Shown piece by piece: positions 11,726 to 22,395 of a stretch of DNA of 64,000 nt. The position numbers were made by a program, and so were the translations under genes. The notes beneath the pieces are model-generated. The model worked only from the letters and a program-made list of their open reading frames with translations. It was not told the origin of the DNA and did not search any database. The DNA is from Craterostigma plantagineum. Taxonomy: Eukaryota > Streptophyta > Magnoliopsida > Lamiales > Linderniaceae. The DNA lies in contig JAPQWV010000017.1 in NCBI GenBank assembly GCA_027422505.1, positions 18,291,501 through 18,355,500 of the forward strand, written 5' to 3'. How positions within the stretch are numbered: the first letter of the stretch is position 1; each line of letters opens with the position of its first letter.

Positions 11726-13460
11726 TAAACATCATTCTTTTGATCACACAGACGTGACACAGTCTTAAACCTTCGCACTATATATTATGAGATTTGGTAA
11801 TATGATTTAATACACTGCAGTTATTAGCCTTACAATATTTATTTAGTACAGTCTCTTAGCTGCATGCAGTTTCACAGTCGTGCATTGTACATACAGTCTT
11901 CAATGTTTAAGTAGTACAGCCTCACAGTGTTACAGTCTTACAATTATGCAAATTCAAACATCATTCTTTTGATCACACAGATGTGACACATTCTTAAACC
12001 TTTGCACTATATATTCTGAGATTTTGTAATATGACGAAATACACTGCAGTTATTAGCATATGAGCGATGAATTATGTTGCTTTTTTCTAAGTGGACGCAA
12101 TATTCAAAATAAATTTTTTCAATCGTCCATAAAATAACAAAATATCTAGACATGCAACGAAATAATCGTATGTGATATATAAGTATGGTGAAACCGGCAA
12201 TTAGAAAGAAAAAGTTAAAAATTTGCTTCTTTTTCAATTCTATCACCTACGATTCCTTCTATGATATGTTCTTCGACTGCATCAATTTATTTTGAATCAT
12301 CTTCATTCTTTACCATCCAGAAGAATAAATTTGGACTTAGCTTTTGTCACATCATTCTTTTTATTGTGTAGTATAAAATTATTGCAGAATTATCCTTTAT
12401 TTTTTATAAAAACAATAATAAAAAACATATTCAACAGTCTCGCAGAGCTGCAGCCGTACAACGTCTAAGTAGTGACGTCTGATAGCTATGCACCTTACAG
12501 TTACAATGTTTAAATAGCAGTTGTGCAGCCTTATAGTCTTACAATATTTAAGTAGTACAATCTCATATCTACATGCAGTTTAACAGTCGTGCATTGTACA
12601 GTCTTTCAATGTTTAAGTACTACAGCCTCACAGTGTTACAATCTTACAATTATACAAACTTAAACACCATTCTTTTGATCACACAGACTTGACACAATCT
12701 TAAACATTCCCACTATATATTCTAAGATCTTTTGTAATATGACGTACTACACTGCAATTATTAGCCTATGAGCCATGAATTATGTTGCTTTTTCTAAGTG
12801 GACGCAATGTTCAAAACAAAGTTTTTCAATCTTACATAAAATAATAAAATATCTTGACATGCAACAACATATTTCTTATGTGATATATAAATACAGTGAA
12901 ACCGGAGAAAGAAAAAGTTATAAATTGCTTCTTTGTTATTTTAATTCTATCTTCTCCAATATGTTCTTTGACTGCCTATGTTGAATCATCTTCATTCTTT
13001 ACCATCCAGAAGAATACATTTGAACTTAGCTTTTGTCACATCATTCATTTTATTGTGCAGAATAAAATTATTGCACAATTATCCTTTGGCTTTTTATAAA
13101 AAACTGATTCAACAGTCTCGCACCATTGCAGTTTTGCAGTGTCTAAGTAGTGTCGCCAGATAGATATGCACCTTACAGTTACAATGTTTAAATAGAGTTG
13201 TACAATCTTATAGTCTTACAATATTTAAGTTGTCTCATAGCTGCATGCAGTTCCACAGTCATGTATTATACAATCTTTCAATGTTCAAGTAGTGCAGCCT
13301 CACAGTCTTACAATAATGCAAACTTAAGCATCATTCTTTTGATCACACAGACGTGACACAGTCTTAAACATTCGCACCATATATTCTGAGATCTTTTGTA
13401 ATATGACGCAGTACACTGCAGTTATTGGCCTATGAGCGATGAATTGTGTTGCTTTTTTCT
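11726..13460. repeat. Tandem array of about 660-710-bp units
   Basis: The anchor GAGCGATGAATTATGTTGCT appears at 12062, 12770 and 13434 with small changes (periods 708 and 664 bp). Each unit also has CATTCTTTTGATCACACAGA, an ATATGACG..TACACTGCAG stretch and CAGTCTTACAATGTTTAAGT words. The short ORFs here are shared fragments of the unit and not genes. Confidence 0.8.
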
Positions 13461-13956
13461 AAGTGGACAAAACAAATTTTTTCAATTTTCCATTAAATAA
13501 TAAAATATTCATACAATGACATATTTATTATTTGATACATAAGTACAGGGAAATCAGGTCTTAGAATATTATCGTTAGTCGTGAATTGGCACGACCGTAG
13601 TACGATGTAGCACATCAATATTCTATCATAAACATGAACACAATAACTATGCGATAGTTTCGTGAATAATTGCAACTCAGTGAAGCTTACCTCTTGCTTC
13701 TTACATTTTCCTCGCTCGGTCTCATTATCCTTCTTACCATCTGCTTCAGGAACCTGCCATACTAAATACTAAAGATATTCAACCCCTCTCCTCATAGTCG
13801 GCGGGTCCCTAGCCGTGGTCTCGCTGGCTGGGTTGGTGGGCTCGTGTTGTCGACCCTCTTTACTCACCTGGGACTCAAAATAATAGAATGTCAAATATGA
13901 ATAACCAAACTAGAATACATGCCTGAAATAAATACAAGAGAGAAGAATTGTCCTTA
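13461..13956. other. Helitron interior between array and HSP90 fragment
   Basis: A minus-strand 60-codon frame (13493-13675) and a GC-richer piece at 13780-13870 are present. Neither could be matched to the next HSP90 exon or to another family. Confidence 0.4.
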
Positions 13957-14770
13957 CAATACGACTCTCTTGAAGTATCTCCCTCGAAACATTAAGAGGA
14001 AGATCGTCTGAGTCCACCACTCCTTTCACGAAGCTCAGGTATCTCGGAAACTAAGAAATAAGGTTAGCATTTTGTAATACAGCTCGATTTCTATTAATGT
14101 ATAAACGAATGAAAACATCATCAATGTAACAAAGTTCTTACCAGGAGATGAACACTCTATTCACATACAAGCGTATGTTCTTAGTCTTGGTGTTAATAAC
14201 CGGATCCAAGAATTCATAACGTCTTCTTATAGAAATCTTCATACTGCTCCTTCTCAACTTCCTTTGGGTTACGCATCTACAATAGAAATGCATGTAAGTT
14301 ACCACGTGAGCCATGGAAAGAACTTCTCATAAACTTCCTTTGGGTCAACTTATCTTGTTTCATTTGTTAGTTCCCAGTCCCAATATTTCTATCTTGGTCT
14401 TTTCAGTTTTCTTTTTCTCTCCCTTGTAAGAAAAAAGCGAAAGAATCAATTTCGCACTAATATCTACTTCTTAGAGGAACTGGAAAATTTAAGAAGAGTG
14501 TTTCTACCTCTGGTACGTCCTCACCCTATTTGGGTTCTTCCTCTTCTTCAACCTACGAAACAATGAAACAATGAACGCAACACTTCAACGATCAAAAGCG
14601 AGACTCAATTACTTCTCACAAACGACTTAAGAAACTCTAACCTCGACGGTCTTCGACTTCTCTTGCCACGCATAAATTGGGAGTGAAACGAATTGCGGGT
14701 AGTTCTTCACCAAGCTCTGAATCTTGATTGGCTCTGAGTACTCATACTTATCATCTTCTTGATAAGGAAA
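13957..14770 (-). pseudogene. Captured HSP90 fragment (plastid/mitochondrial type)
   Basis: Minus-strand exons read in order as HSP90 middle-domain sequence. They are about 14766-14644 (YEYSEP...NYPQF...IYAWQEKSKTVE), 14552-14509 (acidic EEEEEPK, then a stop), about 14432-14360 (EKKK..., then KYWDWELTNET one frame off), about 14275-14150 (RNPKEVEKEQYEDFYKKT, then NTKTKNIRLYVNRVFIS) and 14050-13958 ([20 protein letters not shown] followed by [11 protein letters not shown]). The last exon keeps both splice sites. Wording such as [20 protein letters not shown] points to the organellar HSP90.5/90.6 group. About 35 expected residues are missing between FLDP and NTKTKN, and there are stops and frameshifts. 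Retained introns show capture at the DNA level. Confidence 0.85.
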
Positions 14771-15050
14771 GAAAAAAGCGAAAATGTAACACACATGTTG
14801 TAAAAAGAAGAAGACGACACATCATTTGGACAGTAGGAAGAAGACAAGTTCAAACAATTCGAATCGACGTTCTCACTTGGCCTGGGAAGACTAAACGACC
14901 AAAAGAGATGAGTTCTATCGCCACCGTGGTCTACGATTTGACAGCGCCTTGGATTTTGGAAGTCGCCGGCGAGAGGATCCCAAGGAGATAAGTACCATAA
15001 GTCAAAGAAAGAAAGAAAAAAAAGGCGACCAATTAAGAGAATTGATTGAA
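14771..15050 (-). other. Possible third captured fragment, unidentified
   Basis: Between the NEK and HSP90 fragments the minus strand has an open, GC-balanced stretch with no stop over about 90 codons (including SPWDPLAGDF and VDHGGDRTHLFWSF). It fits neither neighbour and I do not recognise it. It may come from a third gene or a donor intron. Confidence 0.3.
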
Positions 15051-15057
15051 AAAGGAT

Positions 15058-15498
15058 TGCTTTGAGGTCCCTGGGTAAAACAAAGTTGGAAGGCAGATAG
15101 TCAACTGCGAGTAGCAGTACTTTTAGCGTCTGCAAGTTTACATTAGACAGCCTTGTTAACCACAAAAGTGAAAGCATATAGTTTAGAAATAAAATGTGAG
15201 AAAGAAATGAAAGTGAACCTCCTCGGGGAAGTGTTGGCCATTGGATTTCTTCATCAGTTCGACTCTTTTAATGATCGATTCTCACAGTAAATTAGGCTGA
15301 AGAAATGAAACTATGACAATGTTTATACATTTCCCATTCAACTAACACATGTCACCGCCCTCGCAGTAGCCCGTAACTATGCAAACATAGCAGCCCTGTT
15401 TTGGCATTAGGTACAAAGATGAACCGCAAGTGACTTTTTAGTTCATATCAAGCAAAAGCAATACTAAAAGATGGAAGCTTAGTGTTACCTTTTCAACC
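15058..15498 (-). pseudogene. NEK kinase fragment, 3' part (exons 3-end to 6)
   Basis: This continues the fragment at 20881-21394 on the other side of the Copia insertion. Exon 3 resumes at 15498 with the VEK codons and a GT donor at 15488. Exon 4 (from 15395) encodes GCYVCIVTGYCEGGDM. About 15265-15220 encodes ELMKKSNGQHFPEE. About 15133-15058 encodes LLLAVDYLPSNFVLPRDLK, where the catalytic-loop His of HRD has become Pro and about four upstream residues are lost. The kinase is therefore dead and truncated before the activation loop. Confidence 0.85.
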
Positions 15499-15934
15499 TA
15501 TCAGATTTCAGAAGCTAAATTTGCTGAAATCAAACGTGAATTTGAATGAACAAAAGAATTAACGTGGTTCAGATTCTTTCATGAATCATACATCCACGAT
15601 CCGAAGGAGAAATCTTTATTAACAACGACGAAAAATACAGAGAGATTCCAAGATGAAAAAGATCACTGACGAATTCTACAGTGCTCTTCTTATTTAAAGA
15701 ACAAAGCCCGACTAATCTCTCGCTTCTTTTTAAATGTAAAACGTCACTGCCAATAGCATCTTAGTAAGTAGGTCTTCCTTGTTATTCAAGCACGCTTTAT
15801 AAACGTTATGCGATTCTTCAAGTGATCTCTTTCATTCAGCTCTGAGCTGAGATGCTCCCATCACCAAGGCTGATTCAGCTCTTTCAAGTCTGATTCTGAT
15901 CTTCCATGCGAGTTTTTCTGATCATAGTTTGATA
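15499..15934 (-). repeat. Copia 3' LTR (element orientation)
   Basis: 436 bp, bounded on the left by the NEK exon and on the right by the polypurine tract. It matches 20430-20880 almost base for base. Confidence 0.93.
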
Positions 15935-18900
15935 CCCCCCCCCCCCCCCGCAAGATGGACTGCATAGATTTATGACGGACATCTTGATTAGGAAATTCTG
16001 TAACAACGGACCTGAGAGAGGCTTTGTAAATAAGTCTGCCAACTGGTGTTCTGAGCGTACTGGAAGCAACTTGACATTACCCTTTAACACATGATCTCTA
16101 ACAAAATGGCAATCTATTTCGATGTGCTTTGACCTTTCATGGAATTTGGGGTTAGATGCTAGTTTCAGAGCTGATAAATTGTAGCAGTAAATGACTGGTG
16201 ATTGTGGTAGATCAATTCCCAACTCTGTCAGCAGGTTCTCAATCCACAGAATTTCGGCCACAGCTGAACCTAATGCTCGATACTCAGCTTCAGTGGATGA
16301 CCTCGATACTGTTGGTTGCCGTTTTGCCTTCCACGTTAGTAAAGAGTCACCGAGGAATGTACAAAACCCCGTGACTGATTTCCTGGTGTCCAAACAGGTA
16401 CCCCAATCAGCATCAGAAAATCCTGTAGGTTCCAGTTTTGAGGTTGAACTCAGCAAAATGCCTTGGCCCGGCGAGTTTTTCAGGTATCGAAGTAGATGGT
16501 GTGCGGCCATCAGATGAGTTGTGGGAGGAGCTGAAATGAACTGACTAAGTCTATGTACTGCAAAGGCTATATCTGGCCTGGTAAAGGTCAAGTAGAGCAA
16601 CCTTCCAATCAATCTGCGATATCTGAACGGATCAGGTAGAATATCTCCATTTGCCTCTGTGAGCTTTTCTGAGGGATTCATTGGCGTGCTGAGTGGCTTT
16701 GAGTTCAAATAACCTGTGTCCTCCAGAAGTTGCAGTGTGTATTGTCTCTGCGAAATGTAAATTCCCACATCACTGCGTGCCACTTCCACTCCCAGAAAGT
16801 ATTTTAGTCTGCCAAGATCCTTAATCCTAAAGCAATCTTTCAAGAAGTCCTTCACTGCTTCAATTGCCTTATCAGATGGCCCTGACACGATAATGTCATC
16901 TACATAGACAAGTAATATCACCCGATTAGCTCCTTTTCCCTTGATGAATAGGGTATGATCCAACTGGGTCTGAGAGAAACCAAAGGATTTGACAGATTCG
17001 GTGAATTTTTTGTTCCATTGTCTCGATGCTTGTTTGAGCCCATATATTGATTTGTGCAGCTTACAAACCATCTTTCCTGGTCCCTTCCTAGCACAATCTT
17101 GATAATCACCGGGAGGAAGGTCCATGTAGACCTCTTCTGTCAACTCTCCGTTCAAAAAAGCGACATCCATTTGTACCAAGTGCCAGTGAAGCTTTGCTGC
17201 CAAGGAAAGAACTATTTTGATGGTGTTGGGCTTGGCCACAGGGGCAAAGGTGTCGATGTAATCCACCCCTTCCCTTTGATCATATCCCTTAGCCACTAAC
17301 CTCGCTTTATACTTCTCTATCTTCCCATCCGAGTTATATTTTAGTTTATATACCCATCTACTTCCAATAGATGCCTTGTGTTTTGGTAGTGGTACCACAG
17401 TCCACGTGGCATTGCACTCCAAGGCTTCAAATTCTTCATTCATTGCTTGCTGCCATAAGGCTGATTTGGAAGCCTGGTTGAAGGTCTTTGGTTCCTCTGC
17501 CAGTGCTATGCTGTTTATGTAATTCTGATGTTCTGGTGAGAATTTCTGATAGGAGAGAGCCCTCGTAATAGGATACAAATGTCTCTTCTCTGTCGCCCTG
17601 TTACAGTAGTAGTCCTTCAAGTAAGTTGGCTGCCTGGTCTGTCTGTCTGATTTCCTCTATGCTGTCTGAAGTTGAGCATGCTGACCTGAGGTCCCTGGAG
17701 CAGAGCCTGTGTGGCATGGGTCTTCTTCTGTCTGAAGGACCTCTGTTTCATGTGGATGAAATTGTTCTTCCTCAGAGGAGGACTGCTGTGAGGAATCTTC
17801 TTCCTCAGCCAAAGTTGAGGTCTGATGTGGGAAATCTGCTTCCTCAATCTGAGGGGACTGATCATTAGACCTGGGAAAAATAGAGGTGGGAAATGGATCC
17901 TCCATCTGAGAGCTGAGCCTATTCTTGAGTGGGAATTCATCTTCCTTGAACTCAATATCCCTTGTCACAAAAATTTCTCCAGTTTGTAAGTCCATCACCT
18001 TATACCCTTTGACTCCATTTGGGTAGCCAACAAAGGCACATTCCCGTGCCCGTGCATCAAACTTTGTTCTTCCTGCAGCAAGAGTTGAGGCAAAGCACAA
18101 GCAACCAAAAACACGAAGCATACTATAATCAAATGGTTTTTGGTACAACAACTCATATGGGCTCTTGTTTCCTAATGTTATTGAAGGTGTTCTATTGACT
18201 AGGAAAATAGCAGCTAAGATGCACTCAGACCAATAAGCTAAAGGTAGAGCAGATTGAAAGAAAAGTGATCTAGCTACATTTAATAGGTGTTGATGTTTCC
18301 TTTCAACCACTGAATTTTGCTGAGGTGTTTGTACGCAAGATAGGTGCCTTATGATGCCTTTCTCCCTAAATAATTCTGTCAAAAAGAATTCCTTCCCATT
18401 GTCTGACCGAACTGCTTTAACCTTAGTTTTGAACTGTGTTTCAACCATGTTAAGGAAGTGTGTCATCACTGTTTTGACTTCAGACTTAAACTTAATGAGG
18501 AACAGCCAGGTAAATCTTGATTTATCATCAACTATTGTTACAAAGTGTTGGTGACCTACGTGTGAAGGGACATGAAATGGTCCCCACACATCACAATGCA
18601 CTAGGTCGAAGGTCGAACAAGAAACACTATTACTGTCATTAAAAGGATGTCTCCTCTGCTTTGCTAGGGGGCAGATCCTACAGAAGGTACTTGGTGAAGT
18701 TACATTGTGTCTTATTGAACTCCTCAGAATATCTAGAACCTTATTGGAAGGATTGCCCAGCCTTTTGTGCCAGAGATCCAGTGACAGCTTATTAAGGAAA
18801 ACTGGAACACTCTTAGTCAAGTCTGCCTGAATCAGGTACAAGCCACCTACTTGCTCACCCTTGCCAATCACTCATTGGGTAGGATCCTGCATCTCAAAGC

Positions 18901-20325
18901 TGTTAGCCTCAAACAGAAATTTGCAATTTAGCTGGTTAGTCAGTAAGCTCACTGAGATCAAATTGAAGTGAAACTGAGGAACCAATAGTACTTCTGACAG
19001 AGTGATATGCTCATTCAGGGCAACTGAACCTGCTTTCTTAACTTTTATCACACTGTTATCAGGTAAGATGATATTTGATTCCTCTATATCATGAATATCA
19101 TAGAGTAAATTGGCACTTCCACATACATGTCTCGTAGCCCCCGAGTCAATCAACCAAGTTCTTGATTTTATGAGTTCAGGCAAGTCAAAAGAAAGACACA
19201 TACCAGTATTCTTCCCAGTTGTCTGGACTGGCTCCTCAGTGTCTTGTGGGAGGTTAGCAGCTGACTGGCCAAATAATGCCTTCAAGCTCTCCAACTGGAA
19301 AGGAGTCATGTGGACTTGCACCAGTGCATCCTTGGTCGAGGCAGAATGTGTCTGATGGGCTGGCTTTCCAACTGTGTCAAGGGAAATCTGGTTCACCCGT
19401 GAATTCTTGAATCTTTGAGCTTGTTTGTATCCAGGTGGGAAGCCGTGGATCTGATAACAGGTTTCAATAGTGTGGCCCCTCTTATTGCAGTGAGAGCAAA
19501 CTGGTTTCATCACTTCCTTTTTCTGATTGAAGGAGCCTTTTCTGCCCCAATCTTGATCATTCTTGATTGTGAGCATTGCCATGCCATTGGTTTGGTCATT
19601 CTGCCCCTGATACGACATCATAGATCTCTGTTTCTCCTCTTGAATTAGGAGTGAAAAGACCCTATTGATGGAGGGCAGTGGGTCCATCAACAATATCTGG
19701 CCTCGAACTTGGGAAAAAGATTCATTCAACCCCATTAAGAATGTGAGAACATAGTCCTCATCCAGATATACTTTGAGTTCTTTAATTCCACCACAGGCGC
19801 ATTGACAGCTCGGTCTGTAACTGACCAGCTCATCCCATAGAGTCTTGAGCCTCGTGAAGTAGGCAGACACACTGCTCGAGCCTTGGCTGAGATTAATCAG
19901 CTCCCTCTTGAGTTGGAAGATGCGGGGCTTGTTCGTTTGCCCAAGTCGTTCTTGCAGGTCTACCCAAACCTCTCTAGCCGACGCACTATACAATATACTT
20001 GCTGAGATGTCCTTCGCAACAGCATTAAGGATCCAATATATCACCACGTTTTTATTTCTTCTCCACGCGGTAATCTGATTCTGTGAGGTAATGGAATTCT
20101 GCGAATCTGCCACTGGTTCTTTTATGGTCCCATTAACACAAAGCCTTCTTTGTTTCGCCCAATCAAAGCAATCATCATTGCTCGACTCCAGGTGGTGTAA
20201 TTGTCTCCATTCAGCTGCTCGTGGACGAGAAGTTGGCCGGAGGTATCATTATTGTTAAGGAAAAAGGGATCATTGATTAACACAGTGGTGCTCGAGTTTG
20301 AGGATGGAGGTGCAGTCTCTGCCAT
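15884..20325 (-). pseudogene. Copia gag-pol polyprotein, nearly intact
   Basis: gag starts at 20325 (MAETAPPSSN). A 2-base GT duplication near 20135 shifts the frame, which then stays open from about 20113 to 15884 except for TGA at 18872-18874 and TAG at 17657-17659. Domains in order: Copia gag (QITAWRRNK...), zinc knuckle CX2CX4HX4C (CSHCNKRGHTIETC), protease DSGA, integrase (HKRLGNPS; acidic residues in HCDVWG, RSDNG, VERKH), reverse transcriptase with YVDD, and RNase H with SDADW and STEAEY. Two key residues look changed: the second His of the integrase zinc site (usual GHP is GNP) and the last RNase H Asp (usual CDN is CYN). Both stops fit C-to-T changes at CGA and CAG. Confidence 0.92.
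15935..15949 (-). other. Copia polypurine tract, 15 G residues
   Basis: An uninterrupted run of 15 C on the plus strand (G on the element's strand) directly abuts the 3' LTR. This is the expected site of plus-strand priming. A pure G run is unusual and is prone to sequencing or assembly length errors. Confidence 0.85.
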
Positions 20326-20417
20326 TGATCACTGAGGAGGCAATATATCAAACACTTCTTGGGCAAGAGTTGAATGTAAACGAAGATTGATCCTTCAGGA
20401 TTGCTGCGCAGCGTACC

Positions 20418-20429
20418 GCTCTGATACCA
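20418..20429 (-). other. Copia primer-binding site
   Basis: TGGTATCAGAGC on the minus strand immediately follows the 5' LTR and is complementary to the 3' end of initiator tRNA(Met). It sets the LTR end at 20430. Confidence 0.9.
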
Positions 20430-20880
20430 TATCAGATTTCAGAAGCTAAATTTGCTGAAATCAAACGTGAATTTGAATGAACAAAAGAATTAACGTGGTT
20501 CAGATTCTTTCATGAATCCTACATCCACGATCCGAAGGAGAAATCTTTATTAACAACGACGAAAAATACAGAGAGATTCCAAGATGAAAAAGATCACTGA
20601 CGAATTCTACAGTGCTATTCTTATTTAAAGAACAAAGCCCGCCAAAAATAGTTATAACTAATCTCTCGCTTCTTTTTAAATGTAAAACGCCACTGCCAAT
20701 AGCATCTTAGTAAGTAGGTCTTCCTTGTTATTCAAGCACGCTTTATAAACGTTATGCGATTCTTCAAGTGATCTCTTTCATTCAGCTCTGAGCTGAGATG
20801 CTCCCATCACCAAGGCTGATTCAGCTCTTTCAAGTCTGATTCTGATCTTCCATGCGAGTTTTTCTGATCATAGTTTGATA
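20430..20880 (-). repeat. Copia 5' LTR (element orientation)
   Basis: 451 bp. It has a 15-bp stretch (CCAAAAATAGTTATA, at about 20643) absent from the other LTR, which accounts exactly for the length difference. Confidence 0.93.
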
Positions 20881-21394
20881 TAACCCAAACTTCTTTGAAC
20901 TCAACAATGTCAGGATGCTTAATCCTAGCTATTATTGCCATCTGCACATTTCTCAGGCATTTACTCGAGAAACATAACCAAGAGATGTAAGTATAACACT
21001 GGTCAGTGACTGCAAAATCCCATGTTAGGTCACATTCTTTCATCAAAAATCTAAAGATCAGTGACAAGAACACTCGGGAAAATGCTGAATATCAGACAAA
21101 TTCTTCTCATAAGGTTCCATCCCTTCGCTAAAATTGATAAGCAGGTGTACCTCTTGATAAGCTGATCTACGACATCTTTCAGTTTGCCGAGCCAAGCGAA
21201 TCTTCTTCAACACATACCTGAATTTTCACAACCCAAAACCCAAAACATAAGATAGCAAAAAACCAATCTTCAATAAATAAATAAAAAGATCCTCACCTTT
21301 TCTTTCCCAGCTTATGGTTGACCAAAATGGCTGCACCAAAGGCTCCACGGCCAACCTGCTCAATGATGTCATACTGGTCCATTCTGGACTCCAT
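20881..21394 (-). pseudogene. NEK (NIMA-related) kinase fragment, 5' part (exons 1-3)
   Basis: Exon 1, 21394-21297, runs from the ATG and encodes MESRMDQYDIIEQVGRGAFG and on through NHKLGKKR, including the glycine-rich loop. Exon 2, 21217-21151, encodes YVLKKIRLARQTERCRRSAY plus QE and holds the ATP-binding Lys. Exon 3, 20941-20881, encodes MAIIARIKHPDIVEFKEVWV and is cut by the Copia element. Splice donors (GTGAG, GTACA) and acceptors (TTCAG, TGCAG) are all present and the frame is continuous across introns. Plant NEKs act in microtubule organisation and cell growth. This copy holds only the N-lobe and part of the C-lobe (see 15058-15498). Confidence 0.9.
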
Positions 21395-21470
21395 CGTTGA
21401 CCTATCTTAAACCCCACAAAAGAAACACACTGTTTTTCCACTGAAAGTTTTCAATTAGGCCACAAAGATA

Positions 21471-21666
21471 TTCTCAGGGACATACCAGGTATTTGATGTT
21501 TTCCTCGATTGTACAACTCCTTCGAAGGGCTGCTCTCTCCGTTACGCCAAGTGCAATCAAGGAACGGCGATTGGGCTGCTCTCTCCTCATTTCAAAACAG
21601 CTATTGACTGCTATTCTCAGGGACATACCAGGTATTTGATGTTTTCCTCGACTGTACAACTCCTTT
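21471..21666. repeat. Direct duplication of about 52 bp in the NEK 5' flank
   Basis: TTCTCAGGGACATACCAGGT and the following 30 bases (to ACAACTCCTT) occur at 21471-21522 and, with one change, at 21614-21665. The copies are 143 bp apart, suggesting a local tandem duplication upstream of the captured start codon. Confidence 0.8.
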
Positions 21667-22395
21667 GACGCAGAAACATCACAAAGAATCGATCTTTATT
21701 GCTTGCGATGTCTGAAGCATCGCTCATTAGCTGATATAACACTACAAATACCGCAAAACCATAGCCAAGGTAAATGTGATGACATAAAATGGATCTATGG
21801 TTTGAATGCTGCAAGTACGCCCATTCTTTCTTCACTCAGGCGTCGCCGTGTTTTACCATCTCCGGCGATGGTATCTCCTCAGGTTCCCTATAGGCATCAT
21901 CAATAGAGTTTCTCTTTCTCTGTGCTATGAGTGCGTGTATCGATGTGTGTCTCTCCGAAAAGAAAAGAAGCCAAGAGTCTCAACTTGATTATTTTGCAGT
22001 CTGTTCATCTTATTAGCTGAGTCAAATAACCCGAACATAGACCAACGTGAATAGTAGCTATCTACAGTGAATCCAAGCAAAGTGAATAAAATCATTTGTG
22101 GGCTGCCACCTCAGAAGATATGTTCACATGCCAACCAAATGCAACGAATTTGGTCCAAAAAAAGTAGACGGGTTTAGCTGCCCTTTGGTATTCAAGTGAT
22201 TTCATTGGTTGAGAGGGCCTCTACGCTGACGAGTCATCGCTCGCTTTGCTTCGAACAGTCTAAAACGAACGGTCTCTTCATAATATGAACACTGAATATC
22301 TATCATTTTTCTATTGTTGTAGAAAATGGGTGGGGGCATTTTGTTGCCACGTGTCATCACAATAGGGTCCCTATCTAACTTTTATAGTATATAGA
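21667..22395 (-). other. Helitron 5' region and terminus
   Basis: This is probably the 5' flank or UTR of the captured NEK gene followed by Helitron sequence. The element's first bases, TCTATATACTATAAAAG (22395-22379 on the minus strand), match the usual Helitron 5' end. No Rep or helicase coding sequence was seen. Confidence 0.75.

Larger units (their letters stand above)
15499..20880 (-). mobile_element. Young Ty1/Copia element with TATCA...TGATA ends
   Basis: The two LTRs (15499-15934 and 20430-20880) differ by about three substitutions and one 15-bp indel. On the minus strand each LTR starts TATCAAACTATGATCAG and ends AATCTGATA instead of TG...CA. An initiator tRNA(Met)-type primer-binding site (20418-20429) and a G15 polypurine tract (15935-15949) lie in the right places. 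The target duplication is GGTTG/GGTTA (one mismatch) and falls inside the NEK exon 3 coding sequence. One long gag-pol frame is broken only by a 2-base insertion and two stops. Confidence 0.93.
7655..22395 (-). mobile_element. 14.7 kb non-autonomous gene-carrying Helitron
   Basis: Read on the minus strand, it begins TCTATATACTATAAAAG at 22395 and ends with an 8-bp GC-rich hairpin (7665-7683) followed by TCTAAACCTAG ending at 7655. It lies between A (7654) and T (22396), as Helitrons do. The empty site is in this window: the 3' LTR reads ATTAAGACAATTAGGCCATAG at 29511-29531, exactly the two flanks joined. Removing the nested Copia leaves about 9.4 kb. No Rep/helicase ORF is visible, so it is non-autonomous. 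Its cargo, in its own orientation, is fragments of a NEK kinase and an HSP90; its 3' half is tandem repeats. Confidence 0.9.

Noticed and set aside
12007..13163. Several 60-80-codon frames in the 660-710-bp array
   Set aside because: The same segments recur in each tandem unit with stops in other copies.
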